Shown: one piece after another, positions 7,670 through 16,670 of the stretch
How the letters are laid out: each line of letters starts with the position of its first letter
How positions within the stretch are numbered: the stretch's first letter is position 1
DNA from: an uncultured Bilophila sp.
GTDB taxonomy: Bacteria; Desulfobacterota; Desulfovibrionia; Desulfovibrionales; Desulfovibrionaceae
Assembly (NCBI GenBank): GCA_959604115.1
Contig: CAUHBW010000001.1
Location: 1 to 62,261 of the forward strand
Length of the DNA stretch: 62,261 nucleotides
Direction: 5' to 3'
Translations under genes and position numbers: made by a program
Notes under the pieces: generated by a model
What the model was told of the DNA's origin: nothing
The model's database searches: none
What the model saw: the letters and a program-made list of their open reading frames with translations, nothing else

Positions 7670-8644
7670 TCAGGCGCGGCTGTGCTTCCAGCCCCAGACC
7701 CTGCCGAGAAGCAGGACGGGGAGCGTGGACAAGGAAGGGATGAGGGAAACGAGCGAACCCGCGAGGATGAGCAGGATGCCGATCACCATGGTGAAGGGGA
7801 TGGGTTCCCGCAGAAAAACCAGAGCGAAAACGGGGGCCAGCGCGGGCTTGAAGAAAAAGACCAGCGAGGCCGTTATCGGGGATGTGGCCTCCATCGCCAT
7901 GAAATAGAAGGCGAATCCCGCGCCGGTCACGCCGATGCAGATGTACAGCATCATCAGGGCGCTGAACGGGGTGTATCCCGAAAACAGAGGGATGTTGGCG
8001 AAAAGGTCCAGCCCCAGCGCCCCCAAAAGCTCGGCCGCCGATTCCAGACGGCTGAACGCCACCATGCCCGCCATTTCCAGACTGGCGAACAGGAAGCTGC
8101 CGCAGGTCACGACCACGCCGGAAAACCGGGCGCACAGCCGGGTGCCGAGCACGGCGTAGAGGGCGAACATCGCCGTGGACAGCAGAGTGAACGCAATCCC
8201 CGCCGTGCCGACGGACGTGTTCAGCGGATTGATCAGCACGAGGATGCCGAGGCATTCCAGAACGAGCGCGATGGCGTGCTGACGGCGGATGTGGGTATGC
8301 AGGATAAGCCCCGCGAACAGCAGGACGAACACCGGGTTGCAGCTGAACAGCACGGCGACGACCGAGGCGTTGGTATGCTCCACGGCGAGCTGGTACAGCG
8401 TCATGCTGACGACGATGCCCAGAAAGCCGAGCCCTGCGAGCTTCAGGAGGCTGGCGGCGTCCAGACGTTCGTCGCGTTTCCGCAGCATCCGCCGGGCGAA
8501 CGGGACGAGGACAAGGCCGCCGATGAAAAACCGCGTGAGGTTGAGCTGTACGGGATTGAACTGTCCGGCCACCTCCTTGAGCGCGATCTCCATCGTGCTG
8601 AAAAACAGCGTCGCCAGTGCGATGAACAGATAACCCCTTTTCAT
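7670..8644 (-). CDS. EamA-family DMT transporter
   Basis: A 324-residue inner-membrane protein with about ten helices in two EamA repeats (roughly 1-140 and 160-310). The first repeat ends with ALVLECLGILVLINPLNTS; the second contains GAGFAFYFMAMEATSPITASLVFFFKPALAPVFALVFLRE, a typical EamA signature, with PIPFTMVIGILLILAG at the end. GGGAGC precedes the ATG. It lies 188 nt downstream of a LysR gene on the same strand, which probably controls it. Family members export amino acids or other metabolites; the substrate is not evident. Confidence 0.92.
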   Translation of the reverse strand: MKRGYLFIALATLFFSTMEIALKEVAGQFNPVQLNLTRFFIGGLVLVPFARRMLRKRDERLDAASLLKLAGLGFLGIVVSMTLYQLAVEHTNASVVAVLFSCNPVFVLLFAGLILHTHIRRQHAIALVLECLGILVLINPLNTSVGTAGIAFTLLSTAMFALYAVLGTRLCARFSGVVVTCGSFLFASLEMAGMVAFSRLESAAELLGALGLDLFANIPLFSGYTPFSALMMLYICIGVTGAGFAFYFMAMEATSPITASLVFFFKPALAPVFALVFLREPIPFTMVIGILLILAGSLVSLIPSLSTLPVLLLGRVWGWKHSRA

Positions 8645-8832
8645 GACAAGCTCCCTTGTGCGCCGCGTGCGTCCGCTTCGGAACCTTTCCCATACGCGGA
8701 TGGCCTACTTCCCGTTCGTACGCCATCCCCATCCATGCGTAAAATGAAATATGCTTATAGAAAGCATAATTTCAGGTTAATGATGGCGGGCGATACCGGG
8801 AGCTTTTCGGAGTTCGTTGCCAATGGAAGGCG

Positions 8833-9762
8833 TCAGCCTTCCACCGGAGAGCGCCCCTCGGCGGTCCGGAGCCGTTCCTGTCCGGTCAGACATCGAATGA
8901 AGGCCCGCCCGGCATGCGAAAGCGGGGTTTTCTTTCTGGTGGCGACGACGATGGAACGTTCCGGGATGGAATGTTCGGGCGTGATCTCGAAGACGGTCCC
9001 CCGGCGCAGGCTCGCTTCGGCAAAACGCCGCACGGTAATGCCCACGCCGAGGCCGCGCTCCACAAAGGGAACAATCAGCACCGTGGTCGCCAGCTCGAAT
9101 TCGGGATCGAGCACGACGCCGTGCGACCGGAAAAAGGCGTCCAGATACTGACGGGTGCTGGTGCCCTTCTCCGGGCAGATGATGGGCAGACGGGCGATCT
9201 CGGCCAGCGGAAGCACGGCGTCCTTCAGGTGCAGGAACGGCTTGCCCGCGATGAACATGTCGTGAGTGGGACACACCGGAATCAGTTCCAGATCGTCGGC
9301 CTCTTCCACAGGCGAAAACACGACGCCCAGATCGATTTTCTGGGCGCGAAGGGCTTCCAGCGTTCCGTGCGTCGCCGCCGTGATCGTGCTGATGTGGACC
9401 TTGGGGTAGGCCTTGTGGAAGCGTTCCAGATACGGCAGCAGGTAGGCGTACATGATCATGTCGGAGGAACCAATATGGATGCTCCCTCCGTCGAGGTCGA
9501 GCATGGCCTGCAATTTCTTCTCGCCGAGCGCGATCTGTTCGCAGGCCTGCACTACGTGCCGGTACAACACCTCCCCCTCCGGCGTCAGCCTCATTCCCTT
9601 GTGGGTACGGAAAAACAGTTCGCAGCCGAGCGTCTTTTCCAACTGCCGGACGGACTTGCTCACCGCCGGCTGGGAAAGGAACAGCGCCCGGGCCGCCGGC
9701 GTGATGCCGCCCAGCCTCGCGACGTGGTAAAAGACCTTGTAGTATTCAAAAGAAACGTTCAT
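8833..9762 (-). CDS. LysR-family transcriptional regulator
   Basis: A 309-residue LTTR. The N-terminal winged helix-turn-helix (residues 1-62) contains YYKVFYHVARLGGITPAARALFLSQPAVSKSVRQLEKTLG and LFFRTHKGMRLTPEG. The remaining 230 residues are the periplasmic-binding-like effector domain. The start at 9762 is chosen for the strong GGAGGA just upstream; earlier in-frame codons give an unusual N-terminal extension. The gene precedes the EamA exporter on the same strand, suggesting local control. The ligand is unknown. Confidence 0.92.
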   Translation of the reverse strand: MNVSFEYYKVFYHVARLGGITPAARALFLSQPAVSKSVRQLEKTLGCELFFRTHKGMRLTPEGEVLYRHVVQACEQIALGEKKLQAMLDLDGGSIHIGSSDMIMYAYLLPYLERFHKAYPKVHISTITAATHGTLEALRAQKIDLGVVFSPVEEADDLELIPVCPTHDMFIAGKPFLHLKDAVLPLAEIARLPIICPEKGTSTRQYLDAFFRSHGVVLDPEFELATTVLIVPFVERGLGVGITVRRFAEASLRRGTVFEITPEHSIPERSIVVATRKKTPLSHAGRAFIRCLTGQERLRTAEGRSPVEG

Positions 9763-10009
9763 GCCGCCGTCCTCCCGTCTATTCGGATTCCGTTCTCCTG
9801 ATTGGCACGCAACCGCCCGGCAAGGCAAGCCCCGCCTCCCGAACGTCGGAGAACCGCCTCAAGGCTCCCCGCCCCGCCCATCCGAGTTTCACTATTCATG
9901 AGAAATAACAAAAAATCTTCGGCTCAAACCGTTCCACAAAAAATTTTTTGCGCCGAAACGCAAAAAAACGCTTGCAAGCCGCTCCGGTTTTGCATATACC
10001 TCTTTTCGC

Positions 10010-10094
10010 GCCGAGGTGGTGGAATTGGTAGACACGCTATCTTGAGGTGGTAGTGGGAATTCCTGTGCGGGTTCGAGTCCCGCCCTCGGCACCA
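10010..10094 (+). tRNA. tRNA-Leu (anticodon GAG)
   Basis: An 85-nt cloverleaf with acceptor stem GCCGAGG/CCTCGGC, D-arm with the leucine-type TGGTGGAATTGGTAGACACG, long variable arm, T-arm GCGGG TTCGAGT CCCGC and encoded ACCA. The anticodon loop TTGAGGT gives GAG, which reads CUC and CUU. Confidence 0.97.
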
Positions 10095-10100
10095 TTTTTC

Positions 10101-10140
10101 AAAGCCGTTGCAGTAACATACTGCGACGGCTTTTCTTTTT
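10101..10140 (+). terminator. Terminator of tRNA-Leu
   Basis: A 14-bp stem (10101-10114 with 10120-10133, one G-T pair), 5-nt loop, followed by TTTTCTTTTTTT. It begins 6 nt after the tRNA. Confidence 0.93.
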
Positions 10141-10153
10141 TTGTTTCGCGCCG

Positions 10154-10240
10154 TTGCCGAAGGAGCCCCAAACGCCCCCGCTGGCTGGAGCGTGCCAATC
10201 TGCGCCAAAGAGCCGGGTCATTCACGCCGAAAATCGGCAG
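10154..10240 (+). repeat. Dispersed intergenic element, copy A
   Basis: Downstream of the tRNA-Leu terminator, TTGCCGAAGGAG (10154) is followed some 70 nt later by CGCCGAAAATCGGCAG (10225-10240), itself a hairpin. The same order (terminator hairpin, TTGCCGAAGG, then CGCCGAAAATCGGCAG) recurs at 39974-40097. Confidence 0.6.
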
Positions 10241-10334
10241 GAGTCCCCATATCCCCCCACAGTCCTCACGCCACGTAAGGCCATCTCTCCTGCCTCCCAG
10301 TACGGGCGTGACCATTCTTCCGGAGGTATTCCCA

Positions 10335-10381
10335 AGCGTTTTTGAGACATCATGACGCAACCCCGTTGAATAAGGACCAAG
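10335..10381 (+). repeat. 47-bp dispersed repeat, copy A
   Basis: This stretch matches 18403-18450 at most positions, with identical blocks AGCGTTTT, ATCATGACG, ACCCCGTTG and CCAAG. Both copies are intergenic. Confidence 0.65.
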
Positions 10382-11439
10382 ATGCATCATGCTGAAGCGT
10401 TCGGAACGGATCGCCAAACGCCGAAAGTCATCCAGTCAGGCGAAAAACGCTCCCCTTCCAACGATTCATGAACAAGTCTCTGCGGAATGACAAAGGCCAT
10501 CCCCGCCTTTTGGTCTTCTTTCGTTCCGGAATGCTGTGCCCTGTTCCTCGCATGGCCACGGACGAAACGAAACCGGCTGTCGTCCCCTTGTCCGCGGCAA
10601 ATCCTCGTTGGACGGCGGCGCAACCTATCCCGGTACCCTCCGCAACCGCAACGGCACGGGGATTCACATCTCGGAAAGCGTCACGGGCAGCGGCAAACCA
10701 TTTCCTTCTACGACGGCATGGCGTTTCCGGTGCCCCTCCGCAACTCCTCCGTCGTCCCCCCTTTTGCCGGACAAGCGGGCCATCCAGCGCGTATTTTCTG
10801 ACAAGCTTTCCTTTGAACTCCCTCGAAAAAAAGCACATGCCATACTCAATTTCTCTCCTGCACGCGTGAAGCCCGCGCGGGTCCCAACGGTTCGATATCG
10901 ATGGCCTACTCGCTCAGGCCAAACGCGGAGCCCCCTTTGACCGGCAGATTACCGGAACGATGTTTTTCGGGCACAGTACCGCCTTTCCCTTGACGGACTC
11001 AGGCGCACCGAACACATTCGGGAAGTTGTGGGGTAAACCCCCTTGCCCAAAAGAATCGGAGGCAGGACGAGCAAGAATCGCGTGGCGTCCCATGTCAGAA
11101 AGGCCTCGTATCCGCCGAACCATGCAGGGCGAAGGTTTTTGGCAGGAGGACTACACCTGAAACGGACTCTTGAAAGCGCGCATACAGCAAACAGGCTTTG
11201 GATCGCATAACGGTTTCCTTTTGGAGAGAATATTGCAGGTCAGGGAGCACTCCCGATCCGTGTTCGTCCTCAGGCAAAAATTCCGTCAGCTCCCCCCAAA
11301 AGCTGTCCGGCCCCAAACAGCGGCTCAACCGGGACCGTCTCTAAAAAACTCGATTGCGACAGGCTAAGGGATACGCAAAGAGAAGGTTCGCGGCCCACAA
11401 GACGCCCTCTCCGCCTTTCAAGCTCAAACAGGAAAACGC

Positions 11440-13368
11440 ATGCTCCCGCAATATGAATTTCGCATGACTGTCATGGCCCCTTATAAGGGGCTGGATGCTA
11501 AGGTCTTCCGGCAAACAGCCAAAAATCTGCGTTGTCGTCTCCGGTTTGTGGATGTAGCCTTTGAAGAAGCCATTCCCCCCGCCAAATGCCTTTCCCCCGA
11601 CACCTGCGACATCATTCTCAGTCGAGGGATCACCGTGGACGTGATCAAACAACACTCGACCATCCCGGTGGTGCCCATCGACATTTCCGCATGGGACGTA
11701 CTTCAGGCCCTCCAGCCCTATACCGGGCACATCCGCAACGCCGTCTTTTTCCGCTACGGAACGCCGCTGCCCGGGCTTGCGCGCGTCGGAGAGGTACTCG
11801 GGATGAAGATCAGGGAATACCTGTATACCTCCCGGAACCAGATGCGGCTTCAACTTCTCCAGCTGAACCCGGCGGACGTGGACCTCTTTGTGGCGCGCGG
11901 AACGCTCATTTCCCAGTGGGCGGACGCGATGGGCTTCGCCACCCTTGAAATCATCGACGGGGAAATTTCCGCCAAACGGACGCTGCTGGAGGCCGTCAAC
12001 GTCGCCCGCGCCCGCCGCTCCGAGCGCCAGCGCACTGCCCGGTTTGAGGCTATCCTCGACGCGGTCGGCGAAGGTATCGTAGTCTACGACGAACAGGGGA
12101 AAGTCAATCTCGTCAACCCTTCGGCGGCACATCTCCTCAAATATTCCCGTAACGAAGCGCTCGGAAAGCACATCCGCACCGTTATGCCGGGCATATTCTC
12201 GCCAGACGCCGTCACGACGGGCAAAGCCGAGCAGGGTCGTATTCAGGACGTCCGGGGAACAACCATCGTCATCAACCGTGTACCTATTCTTTTTCAGGGG
12301 CAGAACATAGGCACCGTCTGTTCCCTCTCCGACGCCAGACACATTTCCCGGGCGGAAGAAAATCTTCGTACCAGTTTGAAATCAAAGGGTTTCACTACAC
12401 GCTACCGTTTCGATGACATCCGCACTCGTTCCCCACACATGTGCCACCTCAAGGAACTCGGCATGCTCTACGCCTCCACCGGCGCCAACCTGCTCATCTG
12501 CGGGGAGTCCGGCACCGGCAAGGAACTGTTCGCCCAGAGCATCCACGCGGCCAGCTCCCGCGAGGACAAGCCTTTCGTGGCCGTAAACTGCGCCGCCATT
12601 CCCGAAGGTCTGCTGGAAAGCGAACTGTTCGGCTACGAGGAAGGCGCATTCACCGGAGCGAAACGACAGGGCAAGGCGGGCATGTTCGAGCTGGCCCACA
12701 CCGGCACACTGTTCCTCGACGAAATCGGGGATTTGCCCCTCGCCCTTCAGGGCAGACTCCTGCGCGTGCTTCAGGAACGCGAGTTTGTGCGCGTGGGCGG
12801 TACGCAGGTGATCCATCTCGACGTCCGCGTCCTGTGCGCCACCCATCAAGACCTTCGTCGGCTCATGGCGGAGGGACGGTTCCGTACCGACCTGTACTAC
12901 CGCCTCAACGTCCTGTCGCTGCGCCTGCCGCCGCTCCGCGAACGGCCCGAGGACATCATTGATCTCGCCGTGTCCCACCTGCGGGCGCACCTCGACGAGC
13001 CTCCGGCGGCGGAATGCCTCGCCGCGCAACTTGAACGCCCCCTGCTCCGCCACACGTGGCCCGGCAACATTCGCGAACTGCTCAGCGTCATGGAGCGCGT
13101 GGCCATCGTGGCGAACCATATGGCGGAAGTGACCGACTGGGAGCGACTCCTTATGGAGCTATGGGAAGAATCCTCCTTTAATCCCCGACCGGAACCGCCC
13201 GCCCCGGCTGAAGAGGCACCCCTTTCCCTCAAAAGCCACATGGCGCGCGAAGAGGCGCAGTTCGTCCGGAACACCGTGGAACGTTGCGGCGGCGACATGA
13301 ATAGCGCGGCAAACATCCTCGGCATCAGCCGGATGACGCTCTGGCGCAAGCTGCGAGCCCTCGACTGA
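11440..13368 (+). CDS. Sigma-54-dependent activator, PrpR-N/PAS/AAA+/Fis type
   Basis: A 642-residue enhancer-binding protein. Residues about 10-170 resemble the PrpR N-terminal sensor domain (DIILSRGIT, IPVVPIDIS); about 195-310 is a PAS domain (DAVGEGIVVYDEQGKVNLVNPSA). The AAA+ domain starts near 340 with Walker A GESGTGKE (355), the sigma-54-contacting GAFTGA loop (402-407), Walker B LFLDEIGD and an arginine finger region (FRTDLYYRLNV). The C-terminal Fis-type helix-turn-helix ends in AANILGISRMTLWRKLRAL. It lies 216 nt upstream of tctC on the same strand and probably activates that operon in response to a small carboxylate. AGGAAAA precedes the ATG. Confidence 0.95.
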   Translation: MLPQYEFRMTVMAPYKGLDAKVFRQTAKNLRCRLRFVDVAFEEAIPPAKCLSPDTCDIILSRGITVDVIKQHSTIPVVPIDISAWDVLQALQPYTGHIRNAVFFRYGTPLPGLARVGEVLGMKIREYLYTSRNQMRLQLLQLNPADVDLFVARGTLISQWADAMGFATLEIIDGEISAKRTLLEAVNVARARRSERQRTARFEAILDAVGEGIVVYDEQGKVNLVNPSAAHLLKYSRNEALGKHIRTVMPGIFSPDAVTTGKAEQGRIQDVRGTTIVINRVPILFQGQNIGTVCSLSDARHISRAEENLRTSLKSKGFTTRYRFDDIRTRSPHMCHLKELGMLYASTGANLLICGESGTGKELFAQSIHAASSREDKPFVAVNCAAIPEGLLESELFGYEEGAFTGAKRQGKAGMFELAHTGTLFLDEIGDLPLALQGRLLRVLQEREFVRVGGTQVIHLDVRVLCATHQDLRRLMAEGRFRTDLYYRLNVLSLRLPPLRERPEDIIDLAVSHLRAHLDEPPAAECLAAQLERPLLRHTWPGNIRELLSVMERVAIVANHMAEVTDWERLLMELWEESSFNPRPEPPAPAEEAPLSLKSHMAREEAQFVRNTVERCGGDMNSAANILGISRMTLWRKLRALD

Positions 13369-13387
13369 GAGTCGAAATCACCCGGCA

Positions 13388-13437
13388 TTGTAACAAATAT
13401 AATACGCAAAGGCGGCCAGCCGTAACATTTTTGTTAC
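13388..13437 (+). promoter_or_regulatory. Candidate activator-binding sites upstream of tctC
   Basis: A perfect palindrome GTAACATTTTTGTTAC (13422-13437) and a second small palindrome TTGTAACAA (13388-13396), about 60-110 bp upstream of the sigma-54-like promoter. Position and symmetry fit an upstream activating site for the adjacent PrpR-like activator. Confidence 0.55.
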
Positions 13438-13498
13438 CGGCGGACCGCTTTTTCTTTCATTTTTAAAACGAATAGGGAGCTTTTTTCCAAAAATCCAC

Positions 13499-13515
13499 TG
13501 GCATATTTCTTGATA
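13499..13515 (+). promoter_or_regulatory. Candidate sigma-54 promoter of the tctCBA-amidohydrolase operon
   Basis: TGGCAT-ATTTC-TTGAT has the GG at the -24 position and the correct N10 spacing, but the -12 dinucleotide is GA rather than the preferred GC. It lies about 70 nt before tctC and downstream of a gene for a sigma-54 activator, which supports the call despite the mismatch. Confidence 0.5.
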
Positions 13516-13584
13516 TAATCTCCGGCAATAGTCGGCGCAGACTTTCCTGCATATCTCCACACAACCCCAAAGGATGGAATGGTC

Positions 13585-14583
13585 ATGAAGAAAAGCATCA
13601 TCGCCTCGTTGTTCCTCGCCTGTACCCTTTTCGTCGGCGGCAACACGGATGCCCGTGCCGAGTATCCCTACGACAAACCCATCAATATTATCGTGCCCTT
13701 CGGTCCCGGAGGCGGGGTGGACATCGCGGCGCGCATCCTCGCCGACTACTTCCAGCAGAACTACAACATCACGATCAACGTCATCAACAAGCCCGGCGGC
13801 GCGCAGGCCATCGGAATCAATGAAATGCTCCGCGCCCGGCCTGACGGCTACACGCTCGCCTTCCCCGGTTTCAGCGCCCTCGCCACCACGCCCAAACTGA
13901 CCAACGTAGGCTACACGCTCAAGGACATCAAGCCCGTGGCCCACATCGCCGCCATGGAATGCGTGCTTAGCACCAACAAGGCTTCCGGCATTGACGCCTA
14001 TGCCAAATTTCTCGAAACCGCCGAAAAGGATCCGGACGGCACCGTCTACGGTACCACCGGGGCCATTTCCACGCAGCGTCTCTACATGACCAAACTGCTC
14101 GAACGTTTCCACAAGGGCCTCAAAATCCGCCACGCCGCCTACACAAGCGGCCACGAAGTGAGCACCGCCCTGCTCGGCAAACACATCACCGCCGGGTTCC
14201 AAGTTCCCGCCAACATCCTCCCCTACGCCAACTCCGGGGATTTCAACGTCATCGCCATTTCCCGCAAGGAACGCCGCGCCGATCTGCCCAACACCCCCAC
14301 GTTCCGTGAACTGTACGCGGATCAGATGACTCCCGAGGACGAAAAGTGGATCGATCTCGGCGCGTGGCACGGCCTCATCTTTTCCAAGAAGGTCAAGGAC
14401 GATCGCGTCGCCAAGCTCGAACCCCTCGTCGAAAAGGCCATGAAGGATCCCGCCGTCATCGAAAAGTTCAACAAAATCGGACTGTCGGCAGACTACCTCC
14501 CTGCCGGGGACTTTGGAAAGCTCATCCAGTCATCCTCGGACCTCGTCGACGAAGTGCTGGCCGGGCGCAAGTCGCTTGACTGA
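13585..14583 (+). CDS. tctC: TTT-family substrate-binding protein (TctC/Bug), system 1
   Basis: Periplasmic receptor of 332 aa. Signal peptide residues 1-25 (MKKSIIASLFLACTLFVGG, cleavage near ARA). The mature start YPYDKPINIIVPFGPGGGVDIAAR and KPGGAQAIGINEMLRARPDGYTL are hallmarks of the Bug family. The ATG at 13585 is preferred over the one at 13579 because AAAGGA is then about 10 nt upstream. It is first in tctC-tctB-tctA-amidohydrolase. A strong stem-loop with a T-rich tail separates it from tctB. Ligands of the family are carboxylates; the actual one is unknown. Confidence 0.95.
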   Translation: MKKSIIASLFLACTLFVGGNTDARAEYPYDKPINIIVPFGPGGGVDIAARILADYFQQNYNITINVINKPGGAQAIGINEMLRARPDGYTLAFPGFSALATTPKLTNVGYTLKDIKPVAHIAAMECVLSTNKASGIDAYAKFLETAEKDPDGTVYGTTGAISTQRLYMTKLLERFHKGLKIRHAAYTSGHEVSTALLGKHITAGFQVPANILPYANSGDFNVIAISRKERRADLPNTPTFRELYADQMTPEDEKWIDLGAWHGLIFSKKVKDDRVAKLEPLVEKAMKDPAVIEKFNKIGLSADYLPAGDFGKLIQSSSDLVDEVLAGRKSLD

Positions 14584-14593
14584 CCGAACCTCT

Positions 14594-14627
14594 GGGCGAA
14601 GCGCGGTTGCGCTTCGCCCTTCCTTTT
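14594..14627 (+). terminator. Partial terminator or processing hairpin between tctC and tctB
   Basis: A perfect 10-bp stem (14594-14603 with 14610-14619), 6-nt loop, then TTCCTTTT. It lies 11 nt after tctC and before tctB of the same operon, so it probably reduces read-through rather than ending the operon. Confidence 0.7.
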
Positions 14628-14645
14628 CGCGACGAGGAAAGTTTC

Positions 14646-15122
14646 ATGAAAAACAAGACGGACTTCTTCATCGGATTGGCGCTGCTTGTCTTCTGTTGCG
14701 TCATGGCCCACCAGATATATTTGATTCCCGAATCAGCATCAAATGACGCGTTTACGGCGGCATCGTTCCCCACCGGCATCACCGTTGCGCTGGCCCTCCT
14801 GTCCCTCATCCTCATGGGGCGGGCAGCCTTCGGCAAAGAGGCAGCCGCCTGTTGGCCCGAAAAAACGCTCTTCATCAAAATCGCCCTTATGGGCATATGG
14901 ATTCTTGCCTATGTCGTCGGCTTTATCTTCCTCGGGGAATACGCCTACGACATGGAATGGCCCGAAGGTACCGGCTTCACCATCTCCACACTGATTTTCA
15001 TTTCCGGAGCGCTGCTTCTGACAGGCTACCGGAACCCGCTCAAGATAGGTCTCATATCCGCCGGGATATCGGCCTTTCTGTTCGCCGTGTTCGCCATCTT
15101 CTTCAAAGTTCCTCTCCCCTAA
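14646..15122 (+). CDS. tctB: TTT-family small membrane subunit (TctB)
   Basis: A 158-residue inner-membrane protein with four predicted helices (about 5-23, 36-55, 74-93 and 104-150 as two). It has the poorly conserved, hydrophobic character of TctB, and its position between tctC and tctA identifies it. GAGGAAAG precedes the ATG at 14646. Confidence 0.9.
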   Translation: MKNKTDFFIGLALLVFCCVMAHQIYLIPESASNDAFTAASFPTGITVALALLSLILMGRAAFGKEAAACWPEKTLFIKIALMGIWILAYVVGFIFLGEYAYDMEWPEGTGFTISTLIFISGALLLTGYRNPLKIGLISAGISAFLFAVFAIFFKVPLP

Positions 15123-15136
15123 AAAGGCGGTATCCC

Positions 15137-16642
15137 ATGTTCGACGCCTTCATTTCAGCCTTCAGCTCGGCTTGCAGTCCGGAAGCCCTCATAGCCAACT
15201 TCGTCGGCGTGGCCCTCGGCATCGTCTTCGGCGCGCTCCCCGGCCTCACCGCCGTCATGGGCGTTGCCCTGCTCATCCCCCTGACCTTCGGATTCGCCCC
15301 GGTCATCGCCTTCTCCGCCCTGCTCGGCATGTACTGCGGAGCCATCTACGCGGGAAGCATCACCGCCATCCTCGTAGGCACGCCCGGCACGGCGGCAGCC
15401 GCAGCGACCATGCTTGAGGGGCCGCAGTTCACAGCGCGGGGGGAATCCCTCAAGGCGCTGGAAATGACCACCATCGCCTCATTTATCGGCGGCATCTTCT
15501 CCTGTATCGTCCTGGCCTCCGTGGCCCCGCAGCTGGCCCATTTCGCGCTCGACTTCAGCGCACCGGAATACTTCTCCCTCGGCATCTTCGGCCTCACCAT
15601 CGTGGCGACGCTCTCTGAGGGGGCTCTGCTCAAGGGGTGCATCGCGGCGCTGCTCGGCATGCTCATTTCCATGATCGGCATGGACCCGATTTCCGGCAAT
15701 CTTCGGATGACCTTCAGCTCCTCCAACCTGATCAACGGCGTGTCGCTCGTGCCCGCGCTCGTCGGCCTGTACGCGCTCTCGCAGGTGCTGATCACCCTTG
15801 AGGACGTGTTTCTGGGCCGCAAGCTCTCGACCGCAGAAATCTCCCGCAAAGGAATCTCGCTTGCCGACCTCTGGAACAACCGGGGGGCATTGCTGCGCGG
15901 GTCGTTCATCGGCACGTTCATCGGCATCGTGCCCGCCACCGGCTCCGGTACGGCCTCTTTCGCGGCCTACAGCGAAACAAAGCGCCACTCGAAGCATCCC
16001 GAACTGTTCGGCAAGGGTTCTCTCGAAGGCATCGCGGCGACGGAATCGGCCAACAACGCCGTCACCGGAGGCGCGCTCATCCCCCTGCTGACCCTCGGCG
16101 TACCCGGCGACGTGGTCACGGCGATTATGCTCGGCGCGCTCATGATTCAGGGCATGACCCCCGGTCCGCTGCTGTTCCAGGAACAAGGCACTCTCGTCTA
16201 CAGCATCTTCATCGCCCTGTTTCTTGCCAACATCTTTATGTTGGCACTCGGCTACAATGCGGTTCGTCTGTTCGCCAAGATCGTGCTCATTCCCGGCGGA
16301 GTTCTTATGCCCCTTGTGGTCACCCTGTGCGTAGTGGGCGGATACGCCCTCAATAACTCCAACTTTGATCTCGCCGTCATGGTTTCCTTCGGGTTCATCG
16401 GCTACATCATGACCAAGGCGCGCTTCCCGCTCGCCCCCCTGCTCCTCGCCATGATTCTGTCCGGCATCATCGAAACGAACTTCCGCCGGGCGCTCAGCAT
16501 CTCCAACCAGGATTTCTCGGTGTTCTTCACCCGCCCGGTCTGCGCGGCGTTCCTCGCCATCAGCCTCTTCATCCTGTTCAATCTGCTCTGGAAGGAGTGG
16601 AGGAAGTACCGCATGCTCCGCGCCCTGCCCAAGAACGCCTGA
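15137..16642 (+). CDS. tctA: TTT-family large membrane subunit (TctA)
   Basis: A 501-residue permease with about 11-12 helices. TctA signatures are GVALGIVFGALPGLTAVMGVALLIPLTFG near the N-terminus, AGSITAILVGTPGTAAAAATMLEG, and the second-half repeat FIGIVPATGSGTASFAAYSETKR with GVPGDVVTAIMLGALMIQGMTPGP. The start at 15137 follows tctB by 14 nt. A 28-nt gap separates it from the amidohydrolase gene, indicating co-transcription. Confidence 0.96.
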   Translation: MFDAFISAFSSACSPEALIANFVGVALGIVFGALPGLTAVMGVALLIPLTFGFAPVIAFSALLGMYCGAIYAGSITAILVGTPGTAAAAATMLEGPQFTARGESLKALEMTTIASFIGGIFSCIVLASVAPQLAHFALDFSAPEYFSLGIFGLTIVATLSEGALLKGCIAALLGMLISMIGMDPISGNLRMTFSSSNLINGVSLVPALVGLYALSQVLITLEDVFLGRKLSTAEISRKGISLADLWNNRGALLRGSFIGTFIGIVPATGSGTASFAAYSETKRHSKHPELFGKGSLEGIAATESANNAVTGGALIPLLTLGVPGDVVTAIMLGALMIQGMTPGPLLFQEQGTLVYSIFIALFLANIFMLALGYNAVRLFAKIVLIPGGVLMPLVVTLCVVGGYALNNSNFDLAVMVSFGFIGYIMTKARFPLAPLLLAMILSGIIETNFRRALSISNQDFSVFFTRPVCAAFLAISLFILFNLLWKEWRKYRMLRALPKNA

Positions 16643-16670
16643 GCCCGCAACCCTTTTTCCGAGGATAGCC

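Larger units (their letters stand above)
10141..11439. other. 1.3-kb region without an intact gene
   Basis: No frame has a ribosome-binding site plus recognisable protein. It holds one copy of each of two dispersed repeats (10154-10240 and 10335-10381). Around 10590-10700 the plus strand encodes fragments resembling a MORN-type repeat (GGATYPGTLRNRNGTG), then shifts frame, which fits a decayed gene. The promoter of the sigma-54 activator gene at 11440 must also lie here; no clear -35/-10 was seen. Confidence 0.5.
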
